Positions 7,797 through 17,204 of a stretch of DNA of 64,000 nt are shown here, piece after piece. Where the stretch lies: assembly GCF_001665685.1 (NCBI RefSeq), contig NZ_LZTB01000008.1, forward strand, positions 1 through 64,000. The letters are read 5' to 3'. The notes under the pieces were generated by a model. It searched no databases, had not been told where the DNA came from, and was given only the letters and a program-made list of their open reading frames with translations. Source of the DNA: Mycobacterium sp. 852013-50091_SCH5140682. GTDB lineage: Bacteria; Actinomycetota; Actinomycetes; Mycobacteriales; Mycobacteriaceae. Position 1 is the stretch's first letter, and every line of letters starts with the position of its first letter. The position numbers and the translations under genes are program-made.

Positions 7797-8957
7797 ATGT
7801 CTGACCGTCCCGTCCGTTCTGTCCTCCTGCTGTGCTGGCGGGATACCGGGCACCCGCAGGGCGGCGGCAGCGAGGCCTACGTGCAGCGCATCGGCGCATA
7901 TCTGGCCGCCCGCGGAGTCGATGTCACATTGCGTACCGCGCGCTATCCGGGGGCGTCGCGCGACGAGGTCGTCGACGGCGTGCGAATCAACCGCGCCGGC
8001 GGCCCTTACACGGTGTACATCTGGGCGGGTCTGGCGATGGTGCTGGCCCGTATCGGTCTCGGTCCGCTGCGGCGGGTGCGGCCCGATGTCGTCGTCGACA
8101 CCCAGAACGGCCTGCCGTTTTTGGCCCGCCTGGCGTTCGGCCGCCGCGTCGCGGTGCTGGTGCACCACTGCCATCGCGAGCTGTGGCCAGTCGCGGGGCC
8201 GGTGATGGGCCGGATCGGCTGGTTCGTCGAATCACGGCTGTCGCCGCGGCTGCACCGCCGCAATCAGTACGTCACGGTATCGCTGCCCTCGGCGCGCGAC
8301 CTCAACGAACTCGGTGTCGATTCCGGCCGAATTGCGGTGGTACGCAACGGCCTTGACGAGGCGCCCGCGCAGAGCCTGGAATTGCCGCGCTCGGCCACGC
8401 CGCGCGTGGTGGTGCTGTCGCGGCTTGTGCCACACAAACAGATCGAGGATGCGCTGGAAGCCGTCGCGACGTTGCGGGCCGATATCCCCGACCTGCACCT
8501 GGACATCGTCGGCGGGGGCTGGTGGCAGCAGCGACTGGTCGAGCATGCCGAGTTGCTCGGCATCACCGACGCCGTGACATTCCACGGTCACGTCGACGAA
8601 ATGACCAAACACCGTGTCCTGCAACAGAGTTGGGTACATGTGCTGCCGTCCCGCAAGGAAGGCTGGGGGCTCGCGGTGACCGAAGCCGCCCAGCACGGCG
8701 TGCCGACCATCGGCTACCGCGCCTCGGGTGGGCTCACCGACTCGATCGTCGACGGAGTGACCGGGTTGCTGGTCGAAGACCGCGACGGCCTGGTCGCCGG
8801 GCTCGGCCAACTGCTCGCCGACGGTGTGCTGCGCGTGCAGTTGGGCAGCAAGGCGCAGGCTCGCAGCGACGAGTTCTCCTGGTCGCAGAGCGCCGACGCG
8901 ATGCGCACGGTGCTCGAGTCGGTCCGCGACGGGCGCTACATCAGCGGCCTCGTCTAA
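7797..8957 (+). CDS. GT4-family glycosyltransferase (Rv0225-like)
   Basis: The 386-residue GT-B enzyme has an N-terminal GGGSEAYVQRIG acceptor-side loop (residues 22-33) and the retaining GT4 signature EGWGLAVTE, whose Glu pair is at 288 and 296. It should transfer a sugar from a nucleotide donor in the cytoplasm to an envelope glycolipid or glycan precursor. ATG 7797 is used, because the longer frame upstream is antisense to the methyltransferase. The position matches Rv0225. The downstream membrane proteins on the other strand are likely partners in the same envelope pathway. Confidence 0.88.
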   Translation: MSDRPVRSVLLLCWRDTGHPQGGGSEAYVQRIGAYLAARGVDVTLRTARYPGASRDEVVDGVRINRAGGPYTVYIWAGLAMVLARIGLGPLRRVRPDVVVDTQNGLPFLARLAFGRRVAVLVHHCHRELWPVAGPVMGRIGWFVESRLSPRLHRRNQYVTVSLPSARDLNELGVDSGRIAVVRNGLDEAPAQSLELPRSATPRVVVLSRLVPHKQIEDALEAVATLRADIPDLHLDIVGGGWWQQRLVEHAELLGITDAVTFHGHVDEMTKHRVLQQSWVHVLPSRKEGWGLAVTEAAQHGVPTIGYRASGGLTDSIVDGVTGLLVEDRDGLVAGLGQLLADGVLRVQLGSKAQARSDEFSWSQSADAMRTVLESVRDGRYISGLV

Positions 8958-8969
8958 ACCGCAGCGCAG

Positions 8970-10574
8970 CTAGCTGCGGCGACGCGCGTCGCGCACGGTC
9001 TGCGCCGCCAGCCCCACACCCGTGACGATCAACAAGCCCAACCAGACCAGGTGCGCGGCGATCAGCAGACCACGATGCGTCGCCGCGGGCGCCGAGCCGC
9101 CGATCCGCTGAACCACGACGTCGCCGTCGGTTTCGCGCACCACCCAGCCCACGCCGGCGTCGGCCAGCTGCTGCGGCGTGGCACCCGAGAGCAACATGTC
9201 CTGCACGGCACGGGCGCGCACGCCTTCCCCGGGCACGACATGCCCACCGATCGAGAGATCACCCGTGCTGAGAACGTCCGCGCGCAGCCAGCGAGGCAGC
9301 GGGTCGAGCACCGGGGCCGGTCCCGACCAGGAGAACTGCCGCATCATGTCCGGCGGCAGCACCGCCACCGGACGCGGGTCGGCGTTGATCTGGGCGGCCG
9401 CGGCAGCCCAACCGGCCGGATAATGCACCGCCCGCATCTGGCCGCCCACGCCCCAGGCCAGATCGGGCAGCACGGCGATCAACGCCACGCAGCACACAGC
9501 GGCCGTCGCCGTCGCAGGCAGCAGTCGGCGCAGCGTCACCGGGGCGGCTGCGGCTGCCAACGTGTACCCGGGCATTGCCAGGGCCACCCACTTCTGCCCG
9601 TCGCGCAGCACGCCCAGGCCCGGAATGGTCCGCACCGCGCTCTCCACGAACGCCAGCCCGGGCCCGGTGGCCAGCACCGCCGGGCCGACGACCGCGACGA
9701 CGGCCAGGACCAGCAACGGCAGCGTCATGCGTCGGGCAGGCGTTCGTAAGACGACCGGCAACCCGGCCGCCACGACACCGAGCAGCACGACCGTGGCCAG
9801 CACCGCGAACAACGACGTCCGAGACACCGGTGTGGCCGCACTGTTCCAGATGCCGCCGAGCCCGGCCAGGCTGCCGAGGGTGCCGAGCCCCGGTTCGGCC
9901 CGTGCGGCGAACGCGTGAATTCCGGCCGCGGACTCCGCCGCCGACGCGTCCACAGCGCCGCCGATCAGCGCGGCCGTCAACCATGGCGTCGCGGCCAGCC
10001 CGGCGGCGACCAGGCTCAGTCCCGCGACCCGCACCCGGGCCCAGCCGTCGCCGGGGACCGCGACACAGGTCAGCGCCACCAGCAGGGCCAGCAGCAGACC
10101 TGTGGGAGTCAGCCCGGCGACAGCGATCCAAAACGCCAGCGCGAATGCTGCCCGCGCGTGGGCACACGTACGCAACCGCACCGCGGCCGTCGCCACCCAG
10201 GGCAGACAGCCGTAGCCGACCAGCAGACTCCAGTGGCCCTGCAGCAATCGCTCGGCGACGTAGGGATTCCATACGGCCAGGGTGGCGGCGATGAACTGCC
10301 CGGGCAGGCCCGCCGACAGCACCTCCGCAGCCAGCCGCGCCGCGCCCCAGCCGGCCAGCCACAGGCCGCCCACCAGCAGCACCTTGACCACCACACCGCC
10401 ATCGAGCACCGTCGAAGCAACTGCGATGAAGAAGTCCTGCGGGAGCGCGCGGGGGGCCGCCTCGGACAAGCCCAGTGCGGCGTCGGTCAGATACGAGCGC
10501 GGTGTCGAGACCGCGTCGCGCAGCAGCAGGTAGCCGGGCCCCAGCACCGGCGCCGTCACCAGCAGCGACAGCAC
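8970..10574 (-). CDS. Multi-pass membrane protein (Rv0226c-like)
   Basis: The integral membrane protein of about 534 residues has a dozen hydrophobic segments and a long extracytoplasmic loop near the C terminus (ALPQDF, HVVPGEGVRARA). This layout recalls membrane GT-C-type glycosyltransferases, but no catalytic motif was verified. The start is uncertain. GTG 10574 lies inside what looks like the first membrane helix, and the frame stays open for about 15 more codons (ISSRFWLPAYAL) with only CTG as a possible start. It follows the DUF3068 gene with about 35 bp between starts and stops, consistent with an operon. Confidence 0.8.
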   Translation of the reverse strand: MLSLLVTAPVLGPGYLLLRDAVSTPRSYLTDAALGLSEAAPRALPQDFFIAVASTVLDGGVVVKVLLVGGLWLAGWGAARLAAEVLSAGLPGQFIAATLAVWNPYVAERLLQGHWSLLVGYGCLPWVATAAVRLRTCAHARAAFALAFWIAVAGLTPTGLLLALLVALTCVAVPGDGWARVRVAGLSLVAAGLAATPWLTAALIGGAVDASAAESAAGIHAFAARAEPGLGTLGSLAGLGGIWNSAATPVSRTSLFAVLATVVLLGVVAAGLPVVLRTPARRMTLPLLVLAVVAVVGPAVLATGPGLAFVESAVRTIPGLGVLRDGQKWVALAMPGYTLAAAAAPVTLRRLLPATATAAVCCVALIAVLPDLAWGVGGQMRAVHYPAGWAAAAAQINADPRPVAVLPPDMMRQFSWSGPAPVLDPLPRWLRADVLSTGDLSIGGHVVPGEGVRARAVQDMLLSGATPQQLADAGVGWVVRETDGDVVVQRIGGSAPAATHRGLLIAAHLVWLGLLIVTGVGLAAQTVRDARRRS

Positions 10575-10609
10575 CAGCGCATAGGCCGGCAGCCAGAACC
10601 GAGAGGAAA

Positions 10610-11806
10610 TCAGACTGGTCGGTCCGGCGGCAGGTCAGAGGGGCGTTGTGCGGGCAGCTTCTCGGTCTTGGCTTCCGCTCCGGGCACTTGGATGCCCTGG
10701 GTGTCGAAGAAGCCGTGGTCGGCGGTGTCGAGGCCCGGGTCGATCAGCGTCGACTCGGCGCGCAGCGCGAACCAGGCCAGCAGCCCGCCGCCGATCAACG
10801 TGACCAGGCCCAGCGCGGTGAACGTGATGGGCAGAACGCGCGACCACAGCGACACCCGGTCGCGTTCGTCGCGGGCAGAAGCCACCTGCGATTCGATGGT
10901 GCTCTCGCTGGAGGTCACCTTGTAATCGACGTAGGTGACCTCGGGCTTCAGCGGATCGCGGGCGTAGTACTGATAACCGTGGTCGGTGGCCTTGACGATG
11001 GTGCCCGACACCGGATCCACCCAGAACGTGCGCTGAGCGGCGTAGAAGCGACTCATCGTGATTTCTTCGTCCGGCTCGCCGGGCACACCCCACACCGCGG
11101 CCCGCGCCTTGACGGTGCTGTCGACGTCGTCCTCGTAGAGCGACGCGTACTTCACCGGCTCGACCAGCTTGCCGTCGGCGTCGTAGCCCACGTTCTGCGT
11201 GAACCGGTAGGTGGTCAGCCCGTTGACGTCTTCTTCACCGTCGTAGTTCGCGTCGAACGGCTTCTGCGCGATCGGGTCGAACATCTGGTAGGTCTTTTTT
11301 TCCGTGTCGAACGGGAATCGGTAGGTCAGACCCTCGTGCGGCAGCGCCACGCTGGTGGGCGGCTTCTGGTCTTCCATGCCGCGCGGCTTCTGCACAGAGC
11401 CGCCGGGGTTGTTGTCCGACGACACCGCCAAGGCCGTGCTGCGGTTCATGGTGACGGTGTCGACCATCGCCAACAACAGGCCGGTGTCCTGCTGGCGATC
11501 GGTGCGCCGCAGTGACGTGCCCACCTGCAGGGTCACCACCTCCGCGTTGGACGGAGATTCCACGCTCATCTGCTGTTGCATCGACACCGGCACATTCCGG
11601 TCCACCGAGAACTTCTCGGCCAACAACGACGCCGGGTCGAACGCGGTCGCGGTGCCCTCGCTGACCAGCGTCGTATCGAGGTTGAGCGGGATCTTGGCGA
11701 TCTTGCCCTTGGTGTAGGTCGTCAGCAGCAGGGCGGCGATCAACAGGGCAGCACCCAGCCCCATCAATCCGCATGCCGCAATACGCAGCGCCACAGCGCG
11801 GTTCAA
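10610..11806 (-). CDS. DUF3068 membrane protein (Rv0227c-like)
   Basis: The 398-residue protein has one membrane helix near the N terminus (about 8-30), a large extracytoplasmic beta-rich domain, and a second helix at about 335-360 followed by a short acidic tail, the topology of the DUF3068 family. The start is TTG 11806, fixed by a perfect AAAGGAGG at 11813-11820 and six bases of spacing. The function is unknown. Rv0227c has been regarded as an envelope protein. It is transcribed ahead of the polytopic protein at 8970-10574. Confidence 0.85.
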   Translation of the reverse strand: MNRAVALRIAACGLMGLGAALLIAALLLTTYTKGKIAKIPLNLDTTLVSEGTATAFDPASLLAEKFSVDRNVPVSMQQQMSVESPSNAEVVTLQVGTSLRRTDRQQDTGLLLAMVDTVTMNRSTALAVSSDNNPGGSVQKPRGMEDQKPPTSVALPHEGLTYRFPFDTEKKTYQMFDPIAQKPFDANYDGEEDVNGLTTYRFTQNVGYDADGKLVEPVKYASLYEDDVDSTVKARAAVWGVPGEPDEEITMSRFYAAQRTFWVDPVSGTIVKATDHGYQYYARDPLKPEVTYVDYKVTSSESTIESQVASARDERDRVSLWSRVLPITFTALGLVTLIGGGLLAWFALRAESTLIDPGLDTADHGFFDTQGIQVPGAEAKTEKLPAQRPSDLPPDRPV

Positions 11807-11962
11807 ACCGGGCCTCCTTTGGTGTGGGCCAACTCGTCCTCAGGGCAAACCCGTTCGACCCTAACAGCACTATTTAAGGCCATTACTTACGACAAGGGCA
11901 TCCTGTGGTGGCACTTCGCCGTCCGTTTGGTGTGTTCGCGTCATCCCGGCACACTGGTCGTC

Positions 11963-13162
11963 GTGGCGACCCGGCAATCGGACCCGAACTCCGAGGTCGG
12001 CGGGACGAGGAGCTTCCTGCCGGCGGTGGAGGGCATGCGCGCCTGCGCAGCCATGGGCGTCGTGCTGACCCACGTCGCGTTCCAGACCGGCCACACCGGT
12101 GGCGGCTTCTTCGGGCGCATCTTCGGCAGGTTCGACCTGGCCGTGGCGGTGTTCTTCGCGCTGTCGGGCTTTCTGCTGTGGCGCGGTCACGCCGCCGCCG
12201 CCCGCGGATTGCGCCCGCGGCCGCCGACGGGGCACTACCTACGCTCTCGCGTGGCGCGCATCATGCCGGGATATGTGGTGGCGGTCGTCGTGATCCTGCT
12301 GCTGCTCCCCGAGGCGAAGGCCGACTTCACGGTGTGGCTGGCCAACCTCACGCTGACGCAGATCTATGTTCCGCTGACCCTGACCGCCGGGCTGACCCAG
12401 ATGTGGAGCCTTTCGGTCGAGGTCACCTTCTATCTGGCGCTGCCGTTCCTGGCGATGTTGGCCCGCAGAATTCCTGTGCGGGCCCGCATCGGGGTGATCA
12501 CCGCGGTGGCCGTGCTCAGCCTGGCGTGGGTGTGGATCCCGTTCGACGGCAGCACCGGGCAGAACCCGTGGAACTGGCCACCGGCGTTCTTTTCGTGGTT
12601 CGCCGGCGGGATGGTGCTCGCCGAGCTGACGGTCACGCCGTTCGGCCGGGCCCACCGGCTGGGCCGCAACCCGCTGCTGATGGGGCTGGTCGCGTTGGTG
12701 GCGTTCGCGATCGGGGCCTCACCCATGGCCGGGATGGACGGGCTGCGCCCGGGGTCGGTCACGCAGGTCACGCTGAAGACGGCGATGGGCGCGGTGCTCG
12801 CCGCCGCACTGCTGGCACCGCTGGTCCTCGACCGCCCCGACACCCCGCACCGCATCCTCGGCAGCCGGGTGATGGTGACGCTGGGCCGCTGGTCCTACGG
12901 CTTGTTCGTGTGGCACCTGGCCGCACTGGCGATGGTGTTCCCGATGATCGGGGAATTCCTGTTCAACGGTGGTATGCCTGCGGTCCTGGCGCTGACGCTG
13001 GTGTTCGGTTTCGCCATGGCTGCGGTCAGTTACGCTCTGGTGGAGTCACCGTGCCGAGAGGCGTTCCGGCGCTGGGAGTACCGCCATCAGCGTCCGGTCC
13101 CGCCGCTGGACAGCTCGATCACCGACGAACCCGAACCCGAGCCGCAGCCCGCGCTGCGCTGA
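11963..13162 (+). CDS. Acyltransferase 3 family membrane protein (Rv0228-like)
   Basis: The 399-residue polytopic membrane O-acyltransferase begins with the family hallmark EGMRACAAMGVVLTHVAF (about residues 20-37, including the conserved Arg and His) and GFLLWRG. It has about ten membrane spans and a disordered acidic C terminus. It should acylate a sugar or glycolipid at the plasma membrane. GTG 11963 is chosen, because the upstream frame is antisense to the DUF3068 gene. The position matches Rv0228. It diverges from 11806. Confidence 0.88.
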   Translation: MATRQSDPNSEVGGTRSFLPAVEGMRACAAMGVVLTHVAFQTGHTGGGFFGRIFGRFDLAVAVFFALSGFLLWRGHAAAARGLRPRPPTGHYLRSRVARIMPGYVVAVVVILLLLPEAKADFTVWLANLTLTQIYVPLTLTAGLTQMWSLSVEVTFYLALPFLAMLARRIPVRARIGVITAVAVLSLAWVWIPFDGSTGQNPWNWPPAFFSWFAGGMVLAELTVTPFGRAHRLGRNPLLMGLVALVAFAIGASPMAGMDGLRPGSVTQVTLKTAMGAVLAAALLAPLVLDRPDTPHRILGSRVMVTLGRWSYGLFVWHLAALAMVFPMIGEFLFNGGMPAVLALTLVFGFAMAAVSYALVESPCREAFRRWEYRHQRPVPPLDSSITDEPEPEPQPALR

Positions 13163-13183
13163 AGTAGCGTCGGGCGGCCGTGC

Positions 13184-13924
13184 CTACTCGTTGACGAGGT
13201 AGGGGTTCGGCGTCGCGGCCCAGATTCGTTCTGCCGCGCGGCTGTCCTTGTCCTGCAACGCTTTCAATAGCTTGTTGTGCAGGGTGAGCGCATGATGGGA
13301 GATCCCGTCGGTGACATCTGGCTGCTCGCGCAGCTGGGTCCTGACGGCGCCGCGCAATTCGCTATAGAGATCGACCAGCAGCACGTTCTTGGTGGCCGCC
13401 GCGATCTGCATGTGGAATGCGTAGTCGGCTTCGACGAACGCTTCCGGATCATCGTGCTGCGCTGCGACCTCGCAGGCCTGCGCAGCCTCCCGCAGTTGTA
13501 GAAGGTCTTTCTCGGAGCGGTTGCGCGCGGCCAGTCCGGCAACCGACATCTCGAACGCGCGTCGCACGTCGAACAACTCGGCAATGCTGGCGCGTCTGAT
13601 CTTGTCAGTCAGCGTGTCGCCTCCGCCGGGCGTCGCCGAGACGTATGTGCCGTCGCCGACCTGCACCCGCAGAACGCCACTGTGTACGAGGGCACGCACG
13701 GCTTCGCGCACTGTCGACCGTCCCACCCCGAAGCGTTCCATCAGCACCGGTTCCGGGGGCAGCTTGTCGCCCACCTTCAACTCACCGCTGGTGATTGCGG
13801 TCTGGAGCTCGCTGATGATCTGGTCGGCCAGTCGCAGCCGGCTCACCCGGTTGACGTTGGGAAGGACCGAATCGGCCTTGCCGCCGCCTTGTTTGGCGCG
13901 AGACACCACTGACGGACCCTCCAT
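13184..13924 (-). CDS. GntR/FadR-family regulator of the catabolic island
   Basis: The 246-residue regulator has a winged helix-turn-helix (LADQIISELQTAI, LPPEPVLMERFGVGRSTVREAVRAL) and an FCD-type helical effector domain (FDVRRAFE, FVEADYAFHMQIA) expected to bind a carboxylic acid, with or without a metal. ATG 13924 gives the best fit. It diverges from the FAD-dependent dehydrogenase at 14071. A TCAGAC-type element (13933-13946) lies right before its start and related symmetric sites lie before 14071 and 15812, so it probably represses itself and the island. Confidence 0.85.
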   Translation of the reverse strand: MEGPSVVSRAKQGGGKADSVLPNVNRVSRLRLADQIISELQTAITSGELKVGDKLPPEPVLMERFGVGRSTVREAVRALVHSGVLRVQVGDGTYVSATPGGGDTLTDKIRRASIAELFDVRRAFEMSVAGLAARNRSEKDLLQLREAAQACEVAAQHDDPEAFVEADYAFHMQIAAATKNVLLVDLYSELRGAVRTQLREQPDVTDGISHHALTLHNKLLKALQDKDSRAAERIWAATPNPYLVNE

Positions 13925-13932
13925 GGATTGGG

Positions 13933-13946
13933 GTGATGGTCTGACG
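13933..13946. promoter_or_regulatory. Putative GntR operator, self-regulation site
   Basis: Read on the minus strand this is CGTCAGACCATCAC, closely matching the left half of the symmetric site at 15741-15757. It lies about 10 bp upstream of the GntR start codon. The sharing of the TCAGACCATC core is seen directly. Binding is inferred. Confidence 0.45.
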
Positions 13947-14001
13947 TTTCCAGGTGGACGATACAACACCGTCCGCCGTGCCGCGGATCTGTGGGCGGGG
14001 A

Positions 14002-14047
14002 TTGACAACGGCGCGATCCCGAGTCAATGATCAGACGTCTGCTGATC
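14002..14047 (+). promoter_or_regulatory. Promoter with GntR-type operator before 14071
   Basis: TTGACA at 14002-14007 is a perfect -35 box. About 17-18 bp on, a poorly conserved -10 region meets GATCAG (14029-14034) and CTGATC (14042-14047), an exact inverted repeat around ACGTCTG. The TCAGAC core is shared with the sites at 13933 and 15741. Repressor binding here would block the -10 region. Confidence 0.5.
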
Positions 14048-14070
14048 TGATGGATATGGAGGTAGTGAGG

Positions 14071-15567
14071 ATGGCAAAGCGAGTCATCGTTGTCGGAGCG
14101 GGCAACGCAGCGCTGGTGGCGGCGCTGGCCGCGTCGGATGCCGGCGCGGATGTCACCGTGCTGGAGAAGGCGCCCCGGGACCAGCGTGGGGGCAACACGC
14201 GGTACACGGCGGGCCTGGTGCGGTTCGCGTTTGACGAATTGTCCACCGTGGACGAGCTTTTGGATAGCTACGCGGCAACCAGTGGTGCGGTGACGGTCGA
14301 GCCCTACACGGCCGAGACGTTCACCAACGCGATCATGCTGACATCCAGGGGCGAGGCCGATCCGGATCTCACCGACTGGTTGGTCTCGGAGAGCCAGGAC
14401 GTCCTGCGCTGGATGAAGGACCACGGCATCGACTTCGAGTTCGCGCAATACCTGACGACGGCCGAGGGCGGCAAGACCGTCTACCGCAACGGGCTGGTGC
14501 TGCAGACCGCAGGCGGCGGTGAAGGCCTCACTGCGATGGAGTTCGCGGCCGTCGAACGCGCCGGCTGCGAAATCCGTTACGGCACCGCGGCGATCGATCT
14601 GATCCGTGACGACATCGGTGGGGTCGTCGGGGTTCGCGTCCGAAACGATGTCGGATATACCGAAGACCTCTACGGCGAGGTGATTCTGGGCTGCGGCGGG
14701 TTCGAGGCCAACCCCGAGATGCGGACCAGGTATCTGGGCCCGGAATGGAACCTCGTGAAAGTACGTGGTGTTCCCTACAACACGGGTGAACTGCTCGACG
14801 CAGCACTGCGCGTTGGTGCCGCCACATACGGACACTGGGCCGACTGCCATGCTGCACCGATCGACGTGAATTCACCCAAGCAGGGGACACTCGAAACGGG
14901 TGAACGGACCAACCGGACGAGCTTTCTGTTCGGCATCGCCGTCAATGAACAGGCCAAGCGGTTCATCGACGAGGGCAGGGACTGGGCGCCGCAGAACTAT
15001 GTCGCGGTCGGCAAAGCGGTCCTCAAGCAGCCCAACGGCATTGGCTACCAGCTGTTCGACGACAAGGTTGTCGAACTTCTCGATCCGCGCTACGGCGACG
15101 CAACGGTATATCAGGCCGACACCCTGCCGGAGCTCGCCCGTCAGGCCGGGCTCGACCCGGAGAAGTTCGCGCGGACAGTCCGTGAGTACAACGCGGCTGT
15201 CGATGATCTCGTCGCGTTCGACAGTACCGTCAGGGACGGTAAGGCGACGCGCGGGATCGATCCGCCAAAGAGCAACTGGGCACAGCGAATTGATACGCCG
15301 CCATTCCGGTTGTACCCCTTCACGGGAGGCATCACGTTCACGTTCGGTGGTTTGCGGATCGACCGGGGCGCACGCGTTCTCGACGCAGGCACCGGGACGC
15401 CGATACCGGGTCTGTACGCGATCGGCGAGATGACCGGAGGGTTCTTCTACCACAGTTACCCCGCGGGTTCGGGTCTGGTCTGCGGCTCGGTCACCGGCCG
15501 GGCGGCGGGGGTTGCGGCAGCTGCCGCGGCGCTGCGTGGTGTGGCGGCCGCGGCGGCACTCTCCTAG
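14071..15567 (+). CDS. FAD-dependent dehydrogenase, TcuA (tricarballylate dehydrogenase)-like
   Basis: The 498-residue flavoprotein belongs to the fumarate reductase/succinate dehydrogenase flavoprotein family. The dinucleotide-binding site is VIVVGAGNAALVAALAASDAG near residues 5-25, then the RGGNTRYTAGLVRF segment typical of the TcuA/CobZ subgroup, and a C-terminal GLYAIGEMTGGFFYHSYPAGSGL. TcuA oxidises tricarballylate to cis-aconitate. The substrate here is inferred only by family. ATG 14071 follows GGAGG at eight bases. No TcuB-type electron-transfer partner is visible nearby, so the acceptor is unknown. Confidence 0.82.
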   Translation: MAKRVIVVGAGNAALVAALAASDAGADVTVLEKAPRDQRGGNTRYTAGLVRFAFDELSTVDELLDSYAATSGAVTVEPYTAETFTNAIMLTSRGEADPDLTDWLVSESQDVLRWMKDHGIDFEFAQYLTTAEGGKTVYRNGLVLQTAGGGEGLTAMEFAAVERAGCEIRYGTAAIDLIRDDIGGVVGVRVRNDVGYTEDLYGEVILGCGGFEANPEMRTRYLGPEWNLVKVRGVPYNTGELLDAALRVGAATYGHWADCHAAPIDVNSPKQGTLETGERTNRTSFLFGIAVNEQAKRFIDEGRDWAPQNYVAVGKAVLKQPNGIGYQLFDDKVVELLDPRYGDATVYQADTLPELARQAGLDPEKFARTVREYNAAVDDLVAFDSTVRDGKATRGIDPPKSNWAQRIDTPPFRLYPFTGGITFTFGGLRIDRGARVLDAGTGTPIPGLYAIGEMTGGFFYHSYPAGSGLVCGSVTGRAAGVAAAAAALRGVAAAAALS

Positions 15568-15628
15568 TAGGGCGGCCCCACGCCCCTCCTCCTGGGGCAG
15601 CGACATATCCACGCAGTGAGCGTGGAGG

Positions 15629-15670
15629 CGGAGCCTTGCCGTCGATTAGACCGACGGCGGCAAGGCTCCG
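15629..15670 (+). terminator. Strong hairpin between dehydrogenase and transporter genes
   Basis: CGGAGCCTTGCC (15629-15640) pairs with GGCAAGGCTCCG (15659-15670), and the loop contains a further GTCG/CGAC pairing. There is no long T tract. It lies 60 bp after the flavoprotein stop and before a separate promoter, so it may end or attenuate the first transcript. Confidence 0.55.
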
Positions 15671-15732
15671 TGCTGTCTGCGGAATGCTCACGAGCACAAC
15701 CGAATTCATCGAAATCGGAACGCCAAAACCGA

Positions 15733-15762
15733 TTGACAGACATCAGACCATCTGATGATATT
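15733..15762 (+). promoter_or_regulatory. Strong promoter with embedded GntR operator
   Basis: TTGACA (15733-15738) is followed 17 bp later by TGATAT (15756-15761). The spacer holds a perfect inverted repeat, CATCAGA-CCA-TCTGATG (15741-15757), that shares the TCAGACC core with the other two sites of this island. It should drive the MFS, subunit-3, GMC and aldehyde dehydrogenase genes under repressor control. Confidence 0.6.
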
Positions 15763-15811
15763 CCTCTCGTCCGGCCCCAGTGGCACACATCACAGAAGGA
15801 GCGCACAGGTC

Positions 15812-17155
15812 ATGGACGAAACGCTCGTGAGTCAAAGACAAGGCATCACCAGGAAGACGCCGATGCACGCCGCGCTGGCCAGCCTCGCAGGCACGGTGGT
15901 GGAGTGGTACGACTTCTTCATCTACTCGACCGCCGCCGCCTTGGTATTCGGTCACCTGTTCTTCCCGACAGCCAGCCCCACTGCGGGGCTGATGGCATCC
16001 TTCGCGACCTTCGCCGTGGGCTATTTCGCCCGACCACTTGGCGGGGTGATCTTCGGCCATTTCGGAGACCGCATCGGACGCAAGCGCACCCTGGTCGTCA
16101 CGCTGTCGATGATGGGCGGCGCGACCTTTCTGATCGGAGTGCTGCCGACTTACACCTCGATCGGAGTTTGGGCACCCGCCCTGTTGGTCGTCCTTAGATT
16201 CGTCCAAGGTCTCGGGCTCGGGGGCGAATGGGGCGGCGCGGTATTGCTGGCCGTCGAACATGCCCCGTCGGGAAAGCGCGGACTCAACGGGAGCTTTCCG
16301 CAAATCGGTGCGCCCGTGGGGCTTTTGCTGGCCACCGGAACCTTCGCCGTGCTCGGCGGACTGCCTGACGACCAGTTCATCGCATGGGGGTGGCGCGTGC
16401 CCTTCCTTTTGAGTGTCGTGTTGATCGTGGTCGGGTTGTTGATCAGAACCAGAATCGCCGAGACCCCTTCCTTTCAGCGCGTCAAAGACGAGGATCAGGT
16501 GGCGCGCAGACCCATCGTCGAGGTACTGCGCACCCAGAAGCGGGAAGTGCTGCAGGCGCTGGGCATGCGGTGGGCCGAGAACATCTCGTTCTACGTCTTC
16601 GCGACCCTGCTGATCAGCTACGCGACAAAAGAAGTGGGCTTCTCTCGCACCACGGCGCTGGTGGCCGTCACAGTCGCAGGTGCTTTCGGTATCGTCGCGC
16701 TCCCCTTCTTTGCTGCGCTGTCTGACCGGGTCGGTCGACGCAGCGTCTACATGGCCGGTGCCATTGGTGTTGCAGCCGTGATCTTTCCGTTCTTCTGGCT
16801 GGTGCAGACCGGACACCCCGCACTGCTGTGCGTGGCGGCCGTGCTGATGGCCACGCCGTGGGCAGCGATGTACGGGCCCCAGGCCGGGTTCTTCGCTGAG
16901 ATGTTCAGCGCTCGGCACCGCTACAGCGGGATGTCGCTCGGAAGCCAGCTCGCTTCGACATTCGCAGGTGGCCCGACCCCGCTGATCGCCACTGCACTCA
17001 TGGCCGCGGCCGGCGGATCGCCGTGGCCGGTCGGCGTTTACGTCATCGCCACGGCTGCCGTGACGTTGTTCGCGGCAGCCTCGACCCGGGAAACCTATCG
17101 GGACGACAACGGATTCAGTGGTGTCAGATCGCCGGTTCAGGCGCGGAACACCTAG
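15812..17155 (+). CDS. MHS-family MFS transporter of organic acids
   Basis: The 447-residue, 12-helix MFS protein is of the metabolite:H+ symporter type (relatives include ShiA, KgtP, ProP and the citrate carrier TcuC). It has VEWYDFFIYSTAAALVF in the first helix, GHFGDRIGRKRTLV after helix 2, and RFVQGLGLGGEWGGA in helix 4. It likely imports the carboxylate degraded by the neighbouring enzymes. ATG 15812 follows AGAAGGAG. It has its own promoter with a regulator site and is followed closely by three co-oriented genes. Confidence 0.85.
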   Translation: MDETLVSQRQGITRKTPMHAALASLAGTVVEWYDFFIYSTAAALVFGHLFFPTASPTAGLMASFATFAVGYFARPLGGVIFGHFGDRIGRKRTLVVTLSMMGGATFLIGVLPTYTSIGVWAPALLVVLRFVQGLGLGGEWGGAVLLAVEHAPSGKRGLNGSFPQIGAPVGLLLATGTFAVLGGLPDDQFIAWGWRVPFLLSVVLIVVGLLIRTRIAETPSFQRVKDEDQVARRPIVEVLRTQKREVLQALGMRWAENISFYVFATLLISYATKEVGFSRTTALVAVTVAGAFGIVALPFFAALSDRVGRRSVYMAGAIGVAAVIFPFFWLVQTGHPALLCVAAVLMATPWAAMYGPQAGFFAEMFSARHRYSGMSLGSQLASTFAGGPTPLIATALMAAAGGSPWPVGVYVIATAAVTLFAAASTRETYRDDNGFSGVRSPVQARNT

Positions 17156-17204
17156 TGGTACGCCATCATTCGCACATGACGAGATAGTGAGGAGCACTCT
17201 GCAG

